64,000 bases of DNA from Hydrogenophaga aromaticivorans (lineage in GTDB: Bacteria > Pseudomonadota > Gammaproteobacteria > Burkholderiales > Burkholderiaceae_C), in NCBI RefSeq assembly GCF_013387465.1, contig NZ_VYGV01000004.1:41822-105821 (forward strand). Reading direction: 5' to 3'. The notes under the pieces were generated by a model. It had not been told where the DNA came from and did not search any database. It was given only the letters and a program-made list of their open reading frames with translations. The translations under genes were made by a program, and so were the position numbers. Positions 17,591 through 24,431 of this stretch are shown here, piece by piece (position 1 is the first letter of the stretch; each line of letters opens with the position of its first letter).

Positions 17591-19162
17591 TCAGCAGGCG
17601 CCTTCTTGTTTGAACACCACGCCCACGGTGCGCAGCATGATCACGAGGTCGTACCAGAGGGACCAGTTGCGCACATACCAGAGGTCCATGTCGATGCGGT
17701 GCTGGAAGGTGCTGCTGCTGCGGCCGCTGATCTGCCAGAGGCCGGTGATGCCGGGGCGGGCTTTGCCGTAGGCGGCGATGCTTTTGCCGTATTCGCCCAG
17801 CTCGCGGGCGAGCAGCGGGCGCGGGCCGACCAGGCTCATGTCGCCCTTCAAGACGTTGATGAGCTGGGGCAGCTCGTCGATGCTGGTGCGGCGGATGAGG
17901 CGGCCGATGGGGGTGATGCGCGGGTCGTTGGCGAGCTTGAAGTTGCTGGCCAGGTATTGCACGTAGAGCGTTTCGTTTTCGGTTTTCCAGCGCTCCAGGG
18001 CGCCGTCGGCGTCCATCACCATGCTGCGGAATTTGATGAAGTCGAACAGCTCGCCATCCACGCCCACGCGCTTCTGCACGAAGAACACGGGGCCGGCGTC
18101 GTCGCGTTTGATGCGCCAGGCGACCCAGGCAAACAGCGGCGCGAGCAAGACGAGCAAGGCGGCGGCGCCGGCGATGTCGAGCCCGCGCTTCAGGATCTGC
18201 GGGCCGCGGCGGTTGAGGTTGTTGCGGGCGCGCAGGAGCAAGACTTCGTGGCTGAAGAAGTGCGAGACCTCCATGCCGTAGATCGGCAGGCCGCCGATGG
18301 CGGGCACCATGACGAGGTCGTCGCGGGTGAGCATGAGCTCTTGCGAGAGTTCGCGCAGCCAGTTGTTGTCGCGGATGCCGAGCACGCCAACCAGCTGGTA
18401 AGGCCCGGGCTTGGCGAGGAACTCGCGCACGGCGGGGGTGAGCGCGGTGGGGGCGAAAACCCCTTCTTTGCCGAGCGAGACGAGGCGTTCGCCGGGGTTG
18501 GGGCTGACCACGGCCACGGGCTTGTAGCCCAGCAGGGGTTCGCTGGCGAGGGCGGCGGCGGCTTTTTCAACGTCGTCGGGGTGGCCGATCAACACGTAAG
18601 GCTGGGTGAGCAGGCCGGCGCGCAGCAGGTGGGAGCGGATGGCCAGTCGGGCCAGCGGCAGGAAGATGAGCACCAGGCCCCAGGTGACGCCGGTCCAGAG
18701 GCGCGAGAGCGGCCACTTGGCGAGGTACATGACCATGGCGTCGAGCAGCGCGGCGACCACGATGACGCGGATCATCTGGCGCGCTTCGTCCCACCAGGGT
18801 TTGCGGCGGTGGGCGGTGTAGTGGCCCTGCTCGGTCCACATCCAGCCGACCATGGCGAGGGCGATGGCGGCGAACAGCGTGAGGCGGAGCTGGCCGTTGT
18901 TGGCCCACCAGATGTTCATGGCCTGCGAGAGTGTCATTTCGTCGCGGAACCAGGCGGGCAGGCGCCCGGCCACGAAGCAGCACCACAAAACGCTCAGGTC
19001 GGTCAACACCAGACGGGCCTTGACCCAGCGCTGCCGCCGGGCGAGCTGGGCCCAGGGCGCAAGGCTGCGGGCCAGGTCCTGCTCGTTGTAGAGCGGGACC
19101 ACCGTCACATTCGCAGGCGCTGCGGGAGGCGGTAGCACGCCTCTGTCTGGCGAAGCAATCAT
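17591..19162 (-). CDS. wbaP: Undecaprenyl-phosphate hexose phosphotransferase (WbaP-like)
   Basis: This ~523-residue protein starts repeat-unit synthesis by moving hexose-1-phosphate (galactose or glucose) from UDP-sugar to undecaprenyl phosphate. The N-terminal half has about four to five hydrophobic helices, then a cytoplasmic Rossmann-like domain (LIGHPDDVEKAAAALASEPL). The C-terminal catalytic domain has FVQKRVGVDGELFDFIKFRS, RITPIGRLIRRTSIDELPQL and GDMSLVGPRPLLARE, all diagnostic of bacterial sugar transferases. I chose ATG at 19162 (MIASPDRG) because a GGGGAA site precedes it; the frame extends to a TTG at 19198 with no usable ribosome site. It is first in the operon, behind a ~330-base promoter region. 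Confidence 0.93.
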   Translation of the reverse strand: MIASPDRGVLPPPAAPANVTVVPLYNEQDLARSLAPWAQLARRQRWVKARLVLTDLSVLWCCFVAGRLPAWFRDEMTLSQAMNIWWANNGQLRLTLFAAIALAMVGWMWTEQGHYTAHRRKPWWDEARQMIRVIVVAALLDAMVMYLAKWPLSRLWTGVTWGLVLIFLPLARLAIRSHLLRAGLLTQPYVLIGHPDDVEKAAAALASEPLLGYKPVAVVSPNPGERLVSLGKEGVFAPTALTPAVREFLAKPGPYQLVGVLGIRDNNWLRELSQELMLTRDDLVMVPAIGGLPIYGMEVSHFFSHEVLLLRARNNLNRRGPQILKRGLDIAGAAALLVLLAPLFAWVAWRIKRDDAGPVFFVQKRVGVDGELFDFIKFRSMVMDADGALERWKTENETLYVQYLASNFKLANDPRITPIGRLIRRTSIDELPQLINVLKGDMSLVGPRPLLARELGEYGKSIAAYGKARPGITGLWQISGRSSSTFQHRIDMDLWYVRNWSLWYDLVIMLRTVGVVFKQEGAC

Positions 19163-19491
19163 GGAATTCCCCGATTTTGTATTTGTTTCGACTTGCAACC
19201 TTTGGGCCAGGAATTACGCAAACAGGTAACGCCGACTAAACCATAGGTTCTTTTAGAGAACGTGACAGTGTGTAAATAGCCACACCCAAATACTGCCACC
19301 TGTAGACCTTCAGTTTAATCGACGACTTACGATTGGTAACACCTTTGGTCGATTCACCTTAGGCAGTCCTCCATTTGGGGGACAAGCCGGGCGGGGCCAG
19401 GCGACGAACGGTTGGTGCTGAGGGTGGGCCGCGGCGGGGTGCGGCGCACGGTTTGGGGGTGCTGCACAGCCTTGGTGCACTCTGGGGGTGT
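19163..19491 (-). promoter_or_regulatory. Promoter/leader region of the exopolysaccharide operon
   Basis: This 329-base gap precedes wbaP and is AT-richer than either neighbouring gene between about 19200 and 19360. It contains an inverted repeat AATCGAC (19317-19323) / GTCGATT (19348-19354) that could be an operator. No promoter hexamers can be named with confidence. Since every gene from wbaP down runs on the same strand, the main promoter of the locus should lie here. Confidence 0.4.
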
Positions 19492-20193
19492 TCAGCTCAG
19501 GTCAATGTCCAGCACGGGGCTGCGTTGCGCGGTCGGTCGTTGCGTGCAGCCGACGAAGATGTGTTCCTCGGGCTCTTCGAGGCGGCCCAGGTAGAAGCAG
19601 CAAAAGGTCCAGCCGATGGTGTTGTCGACCTGGGCCGGGGTGCTCGGGCCGCGGCAGTCGAGTTGAGTCAGCAGGGCGTCCATGAGCTCGATGGTGCAGC
19701 GGGCGTTGAAGTGCAGCTGGCACAGGCCGCCGCTGTTGCGCTGGACTTGGCCAACCACCTGGCCTTCGACCACGACGGCCTGCCCTTCGGTCAGCGCAGC
19801 GAGCGAGCCGCCGGGGCGGGCCATGAAGTGGTCTTCTCTGCGCGCGGTGCCGTTGCGCGAGAGCGTGAGGGTGGCGTCCTGGAAGCACAGGCCGAGGGGG
19901 AAAGTGTCGCGGTCTTCGTTGACCGGAAACGGCCGGAGCTGGGCGTGCACGGCGAGCCCGGCACCGGGCGGGGGCGGCGTGAGCTCGTCGCCATCGAGCA
20001 GCCATTCGGTGACTTCGAAGTCGGTGCCGTCGATCTGGAACCAGAGTTCGGCTGCCTGGGGCTGGTCGGGGTCGGCGAAGGCTTCGAAGACGTCAAAGAA
20101 GTCCTGGTCGCCTTCGATGGCGTGCAGGATCTGGCTCAGTTCGCCGAGGTCGAGCGGCGAACACACGGTACCGGGGCGGGCCAGGTGGTTCAT
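19492..20193 (-). CDS. Conserved-looking hypothetical protein, 233 residues
   Basis: I do not recognise the family. The protein is soluble, acidic and rich in beta-type segments (ELWFQIDGTDFEVTEWLLDG, LAVHAQLRPFPVNEDRDTFP, GQAVVVEGQVVGQVQRNSGG). It has a cysteine-containing C-terminus (GWTFCCFYLGRLEEPEEHIF, VGCTQRP). There is no signal peptide or membrane helix. A strong GGAGGAG ribosome binding site precedes the ATG at the right distance. It follows the kinase-like gene by 78 bases on the same strand, so the two probably form one transcript. It might be an output or partner protein of that kinase-like protein, but this is only inference from position. Confidence 0.7.
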   Translation of the reverse strand: MNHLARPGTVCSPLDLGELSQILHAIEGDQDFFDVFEAFADPDQPQAAELWFQIDGTDFEVTEWLLDGDELTPPPPGAGLAVHAQLRPFPVNEDRDTFPLGLCFQDATLTLSRNGTARREDHFMARPGGSLAALTEGQAVVVEGQVVGQVQRNSGGLCQLHFNARCTIELMDALLTQLDCRGPSTPAQVDNTIGWTFCCFYLGRLEEPEEHIFVGCTQRPTAQRSPVLDIDLS

Positions 20194-20271
20194 GGGGGAC
20201 TCCTCCGAGGGGTTTCTGTAACTCCGTCCCTCCAGATACCGGGCTCGGGTATCCCGGGTTTCACCGCGGAC

Positions 20272-21999
20272 TCAAAACGAGGTCTCCATGTCCACCGCCA
20301 GCGGCAGCTGGAAATAGCAGGTGGTGCCGACGCCGAGCATGGAAATGACCTCGAAGGCGCCGCCGTGCATGTTGATGATCTTCTTGGCGACCGCGAGCGA
20401 GCGGCCGCTTTGCACCAGGCCCTGGGCCAGGGGGTGGGTTTCGGTCAGGGGCACGTTGACCAGCTTGTTGATGAGGCCCATGTCCATGCCGGTGCCGTTG
20501 TCGGACAACACGAACGATTGCTGCGAGTTGCTGAAGCCGATGCGGATGCGCAGGGGTTCTTCGGGCTTGCTGTGGTCGCGCGCGAAGTTGATCAGGTGCG
20601 ACAGGGCGCGGATGAGCAGGCTGGGGTCGGCGCGCACGGCGGGCATCTTGCCGACGATGACGCTGCCGGGCGCCAGGTCGGTGAACACGCTCTGGGTGGT
20701 GAGCACCACGAGGGACTGCAGATCGACCACTTCGGCGCGCACCGTGCTCTTGGCCACGAGGTGGTAGTCGACCACGTCGGCGATCAGCTCGGACAGGTGG
20801 GCCGCGGTCTTGGCGATCTTGCGCAGGCTGTCGTCGCGCTCGGGTTGGGCTGCGGGGTCCGAGCGCAGCAGGCGCTCGGCCTGTTGGTGAACGTAGCGGA
20901 TGGGGTCGAGGAAGTTGCGCGCGACCGAGGCCAGCAGTTCTTCGGTCTCGCGTTTGGACTCGGTGGCCTGGCGTGCGTGGCGGCCGATGATGTCTTCGAA
21001 GCGCCGCACCTGCTCGCTGTCTTCGGCGGGGTGGTCGCTGACCAGGGGCGACCCGCTGGCGCCCGCGTCGGCGCTGAGGATCAGACCGTGGGAGCCTTCC
21101 TGGAGGTGGACTTTTTCAATCCGCAGCGTGGGCGCGTCGTCCTGGTGGAGCAGGAAGCGGCTCGGGATGGCGTCCACGGGCGGCAGGGTGCGCTGTTCGA
21201 AGATCCAGCGCAGGTGGTCGGGCAGCTGGCTGGCGTGGGGCTCGAAGGGCTGGCCGGCGTGCGACAGCAGGGTGCTGAAGTGGGTGTGTTCGCCGGCGGG
21301 CAGGTGGCAGAGGCCGAGCAGGCGCAGGGCGGGCTGGCTGATGAATTCAACGTAGCCGTTGACGTCGATCTGGACCACGCCTTGCTGGAGGTGGTCGAAG
21401 ACCGGGTGCGTGCCGGCGTCGGCCTCGGTGTCGCCGGCCAGCGCCTGTTCGAGCAGGGCCTCGGCCGAGGACTTCATGGACGAGAGCTTCCAGCTGTGCA
21501 GCAGGGTTTCGAGCGCCTGGAACAGCAGGTAGGCGCCGTCGTGGTCGGCGAGGCCGACGCTGCCGAGGTGGCGCTCGAGCGCGAGCAGGTAGTGGCCGGT
21601 GTTTTCGCGCCCGAACACGTAGGCGATCAGCGGCAGGCCGGCTTCGGCCGGGGATTCGAGGTCGTCGGGCGCGAGCAGGTGTTCCAGGGGCGATTCGATG
21701 ATGGCGCCGGTTTCGAGCTGCTGGAGTTTCAGCTGGAGGGTCAGGACGCCCGGACAGGACAACGGGGGCGAGAGTTGCCGCGAGGGGGGCGAGCCGGGGA
21801 TGAGCCGCAGCGAGGCCACGGGGTGCAGGCGGGTCTGCCGGTCTTCGCCCCAGGGCAGCTCGGCCAGCAGGCCCTCGCTGGAGCCGGTGGCCCGCAAGAT
21901 GGTGTGCAGCGCTTGCTGCAGGGGGTGGGCTATTTCTTCCACCTCCACCGCCAGGCGCAGCAGGTCGGAGGTGGCGGCAACGATCGTGGGGTCGGACAT
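20272..21999 (-). CDS. Histidine-kinase-like sensor lacking the phospho-acceptor histidine
   Basis: This 575-residue protein has no membrane helices. The N-terminal ~190 residues look GAF-like. A PAS-like unit follows (VQIDVNGYVEFISQPALRLL near residue 212), then a coiled dimerisation region and a C-terminal GHKL ATPase domain with LSDNGTGMDM (G1) and GRSLAVAKKIINMHGG (G2). Where HisKA proteins have S-x-S-H-E-L-R-x-P, this one reads ASVARNFLDPIRYV, so the acceptor His is replaced by Arg. The ATP-binding half is largely intact, including the Asn of LINFARDHS. It may be a regulator that binds ATP without autophosphorylation, or it may modulate another kinase. No response regulator is adjacent. 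Confidence 0.8.
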   Translation of the reverse strand: MSDPTIVAATSDLLRLAVEVEEIAHPLQQALHTILRATGSSEGLLAELPWGEDRQTRLHPVASLRLIPGSPPSRQLSPPLSCPGVLTLQLKLQQLETGAIIESPLEHLLAPDDLESPAEAGLPLIAYVFGRENTGHYLLALERHLGSVGLADHDGAYLLFQALETLLHSWKLSSMKSSAEALLEQALAGDTEADAGTHPVFDHLQQGVVQIDVNGYVEFISQPALRLLGLCHLPAGEHTHFSTLLSHAGQPFEPHASQLPDHLRWIFEQRTLPPVDAIPSRFLLHQDDAPTLRIEKVHLQEGSHGLILSADAGASGSPLVSDHPAEDSEQVRRFEDIIGRHARQATESKRETEELLASVARNFLDPIRYVHQQAERLLRSDPAAQPERDDSLRKIAKTAAHLSELIADVVDYHLVAKSTVRAEVVDLQSLVVLTTQSVFTDLAPGSVIVGKMPAVRADPSLLIRALSHLINFARDHSKPEEPLRIRIGFSNSQQSFVLSDNGTGMDMGLINKLVNVPLTETHPLAQGLVQSGRSLAVAKKIINMHGGAFEVISMLGVGTTCYFQLPLAVDMETSF

Positions 22000-22101
22000 G
22001 AGGCTAAGTACCGCCGCATGCCAGCAAGGGATTCACTACTGGGGTGGGTTTCTTTGCGGCTTGCGCGGCCTGCTGCTTTTGGGGTGCTTTTGTGAGGTAG
22101 G

Positions 22102-22911
22102 GTGAAACCATTAGTGCACATGGCCGGTATGGCTTGGGTACGCCCCTTTTCCCGTTTCGCCGTCGCACCCATGCACCGAACGTTTGCCCACGCTTGCCTT
22201 GATCGCCGCGCGCACCCGCCGTCACCCGACGTCGACGGGCCCTCGCGGGCGTGGTTCGAGAGCATGGCTTCGCTGGCCTGGCTGCTGGAGCGGCGGCTGG
22301 CGCCGTTGGCCGAGACCGGTGGGCGGGCACACATGGAGTGTTTGCGCCTGCGGGCCATCGTGGCGCTGATGTGGTGGGAGCGCTTGTTGCCGCAGGCCTT
22401 GTCGGGCTGGAGCCTGTCGGACGCGGAGCGCCTGGTGGCGGCGGAGGTGGAGCACGAATGGGATGCTGAGGCGGTGGCTGTCGGGGGACACGACAGAGGG
22501 CTCGTTTCGCTGCTGGTCCGGGGCCCGGCACGGGCGGTTCTGGACTGGATCGAAGCGGCCGGGATCCGGGGTGGCCCGGTGTTTCGGCGCATCAAGCCGG
22601 ATGGCCAGGTGCGGACGGGGGCGCTGACCCCGGTCGGCATCGGAAGTCTGTTTGCCAGTTTGTTGATGGAGGGGCGCAACGTGGGGGTGATTGATCGACA
22701 GTTTTCGCTGGACTTCTCAAAGAAGAGTCCCACTTTTCCCCGGAAGAGGCCGAGCTACCCACCCATTGGCCGCGATGATGCGCGGGGACGGGAGGGCCGG
22801 GCGGTGGCACCGGGCGGGGGCGTGCTGGGGCTCCCGGCGGGTGGGTGGGTCATGCCGCCCAGGGCTGAGCTGCTGGATATCGTGAGCGAGGGTGGTCATG
22901 ACTGCCTGTGA
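22102..22911 (+). CDS. Hypothetical protein with tyrosine-recombinase-like segment (possible relic)
   Basis: This 269-residue frame starts at GTG with GAGGTAGG just upstream. Residues ~75-190 resemble the middle of a phage integrase/XerC-type domain: LRLRAIVALMWWERLLPQAL, then VLDWIEAAGIRGGPVFRRIK and LTPVGIGSLFASLL. The catalytic residues are not there: the first-arginine motif (usually GLR-x-SE) reads RLLPQAL, and no HxxR or catalytic Tyr follows. After residue ~205 the sequence is low-quality Gly/Arg/Pro-rich. It could be a decayed integrase or a non-catalytic descendant. It is divergent from the kinase-like gene. Confidence 0.5.
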   Translation: MKPLVHMAGMAWVRPFSRFAVAPMHRTFAHACLDRRAHPPSPDVDGPSRAWFESMASLAWLLERRLAPLAETGGRAHMECLRLRAIVALMWWERLLPQALSGWSLSDAERLVAAEVEHEWDAEAVAVGGHDRGLVSLLVRGPARAVLDWIEAAGIRGGPVFRRIKPDGQVRTGALTPVGIGSLFASLLMEGRNVGVIDRQFSLDFSKKSPTFPRKRPSYPPIGRDDARGREGRAVAPGGGVLGLPAGGWVMPPRAELLDIVSEGGHDCL

Positions 22912-23302
22912 GGTGGCGTGGAGCCGTTTGCCCCAGTCGGGCATGCAGGTTCACCGGGGGTTGCTGTACGACCAGATGAACCTGCGGGCGGTGGCCCGCC
23001 ACGCAATCGCCAGCCAGCCACGCTTCAGTCACCTGACGCCGGAGGGGATGGTGCGCCGGATCTGGTCTGAATTGGCACTCAGGACCGATGGGTTTTCTGC
23101 CGAAGTACTGGAGGACATGGCGGATCAGGTGGACACAGTCTGCGGGGTGTATTTCACGGTGTCGTGGAACGAGCTGGAGGCCCAGGGCCACAGGGGCGCG
23201 CTCCAGCGGGGGCGGCTGATCACTTTTCTGGCGCGTCTGGGGCGCCCGGCGCTGAAGCTGGTCGCGCGGGCAGCGCCAGAACCCATACAAAGAGCAGGGT
23301 AA
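22898..23302 (+). CDS. Hypothetical protein, 134 residues
   Basis: I do not recognise this protein. It is soluble and helix-rich (FSAEVLEDMADQVDTVCGVY, GRLITFLARLGRPALKLVAR). The ATG at 22898 has GAGGG eight bases upstream; a GTG two codons earlier is also possible. It overlaps the end of the integrase-like frame by 14 bases and ends before the AT-rich ECF control region. The plus-strand frame is favoured over the long minus-strand frame, which reads as a shadow rich in Arg, Pro and His. Confidence 0.55.
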   Translation: MTACEVAWSRLPQSGMQVHRGLLYDQMNLRAVARHAIASQPRFSHLTPEGMVRRIWSELALRTDGFSAEVLEDMADQVDTVCGVYFTVSWNELEAQGHRGALQRGRLITFLARLGRPALKLVARAAPEPIQRAG

Positions 23303-23547
23303 TTGAATTGCCCTGGTTTTTGTGGGGTTATAGGGGATTTTGGGTGCTTCAGTTTTAATAGCGCTTTTTTTTGAAAACCAAGGTGCTATTAAATCTGTGG
23401 ATAAATCCAATCGGGTCAGTGCTAAAAATGAAATCTTAAGGGGAGTTAACCGTTACATGAATGAACTATTAAAGCGGTTGCGGGGTTCGATGGTCGAGGG
23501 TTCCGGTTACGTGCAATTACAAAGTTAATTTCCATTAACATCTGCCC
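23303..23547 (+). promoter_or_regulatory. AT-rich control region upstream of the ECF sigma gene
   Basis: This 245-base stretch is much AT-richer than the surrounding genes. It holds an inverted repeat TTTAATAGC (23354-23362) / GCTATTAAA (23385-23393) with eight T in the loop. It also has a further CTATTAAA copy at 23466-23473, a CTTAAG-GGGA-GTTAAC pair (23435-23450), and a perfect inverted repeat just before the sigma gene (listed separately). Repeated use of one AT-rich half-site suggests operator sequences for the type I secretion operon. Confidence 0.45.
23524..23539 (+). promoter_or_regulatory. Operator-like inverted repeat before ECF start
   Basis: GTTAAT-TTCC-ATTAAC is a perfect six-base inverted repeat that ends eight bases before the GTG start of the sigma factor gene. 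Its position would allow a regulator to block transcription or translation. The function is inferred only. Confidence 0.35.
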
Positions 23548-24174
23548 GTGGAATCCAATACCGACCCGCAAATGGAGGTTGTTGCCGAGCCCTTGCTCAG
23601 CATCGACAGCATGGCCGCTGTCCCGGCGCTGATGGCACGCATCAAGAACCGGGAGCAGGCGGCCATGGCGGAGCTGTACATGCTTTGCCATGCCAAGGTG
23701 TTTCGTCATGTGGCCTATCTGATCAGGGATGACCAGGCGGCGCGTGACATTACACAGGATGTGTTTCTGCGCATTTGGCGATATGCCAGTGCATACGATC
23801 CGGCCAAATCGTCCAATGCGATGGCCTGGATCAATCAGGTGGCGCGCAATCAGGTATTGACCGAGCTGGCGCGCCGGAAACGGAGGCAGGAGGACAGTGA
23901 TGAAATTCCGGAAGATATGCCGGACGAAGGCAATGAAAGTGAACAGATGGCACGGATGACCGCCCGCAGCCCGGCTTTTGCGGCGGCCATGGGCAGTCTG
24001 AGCCCGTCGTCGCGGCGGGTGATCACGATGCGCTTCTTCGCGGATCAGTCGCTGGCGGAGATCGCCTCGGAGCTGAATGTGCCGCTGGGAACGGTCAAGA
24101 CCTGGCTGCACCGTGGGCTGGCGCGCATGAAAACGGCGCTGGAAGCCGGCAACCTGGAGTCGATGAAACCATGA
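23548..24174 (+). CDS. ECF-type RNA polymerase sigma factor
   Basis: About 208 residues from GTG at 23548; an ATG at 23572 would shorten it by eight. Region 2 is HAKVFRHVAYLIRDDQAARD followed by ITQDVFLRIWRYA and AWINQVARNQ. Region 4 is LSPSSRRVITMRFFADQSLA with the helix-turn-helix LAEIASELNVPLGTVKTWLH. ECF factors redirect RNA polymerase to a small regulon, normally under an anti-sigma factor. No typical membrane anti-sigma gene is next to it; the following 78-residue gene overlaps it by four bases and holds that position. The type I secretion genes downstream are the likely targets. Confidence 0.93.
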   Translation: MESNTDPQMEVVAEPLLSIDSMAAVPALMARIKNREQAAMAELYMLCHAKVFRHVAYLIRDDQAARDITQDVFLRIWRYASAYDPAKSSNAMAWINQVARNQVLTELARRKRRQEDSDEIPEDMPDEGNESEQMARMTARSPAFAAAMGSLSPSSRRVITMRFFADQSLAEIASELNVPLGTVKTWLHRGLARMKTALEAGNLESMKP

Positions 24175-24407
24175 ACCAGGTACCCGACCCGGGCGCCGAC
24201 GGCGAGGCGCTGAAGCAGGCCATGGACGAGCTGATGGAGCGGGTGCGCGAAGATGCGCAGGCCCGGGAGCGCCTCCTGGCGCAGGACCCGCAGGCCGCCG
24301 AGCGCGCGGCCAGGCTGCGCATCTTGCTGAACGAGGCCAGGCGGCGGCTGGAGAATGCCGACCAGCCGACCGATCAAGCCACGGGCGACCCGGCTGCCGG
24401 GTCCTAG
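24171..24407 (+). CDS. Small acidic helical protein coupled to the ECF sigma factor
   Basis: This 78-residue protein begins MNQVPDPGADGEALKQAMDE. It is mostly charged helix (MERVREDAQARERLLAQDPQ, AERAARLRILLNEARRRLEN) with no membrane segment and no zinc-binding HxxxCxxC motif. Its ATG overlaps the sigma stop by four bases, so the two are made together. That arrangement is typical of sigma/anti-sigma pairs, but the sequence gives no anti-sigma signature. It precedes the ABC transporter gene by 24 bases. Confidence 0.65.
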   Translation: MNQVPDPGADGEALKQAMDELMERVREDAQARERLLAQDPQAAERAARLRILLNEARRRLENADQPTDQATGDPAAGS

Positions 24408-24431
24408 AAAACAAAAAAAAGGGAGTTCACG

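Noticed and set aside
19375..22095. 906-codon plus-strand open frame
   Set aside because: It is antisense to the 233-residue and kinase-like genes, has no family resemblance, and its Gly/Val/Gln/His-rich composition is typical of a high-GC shadow frame.
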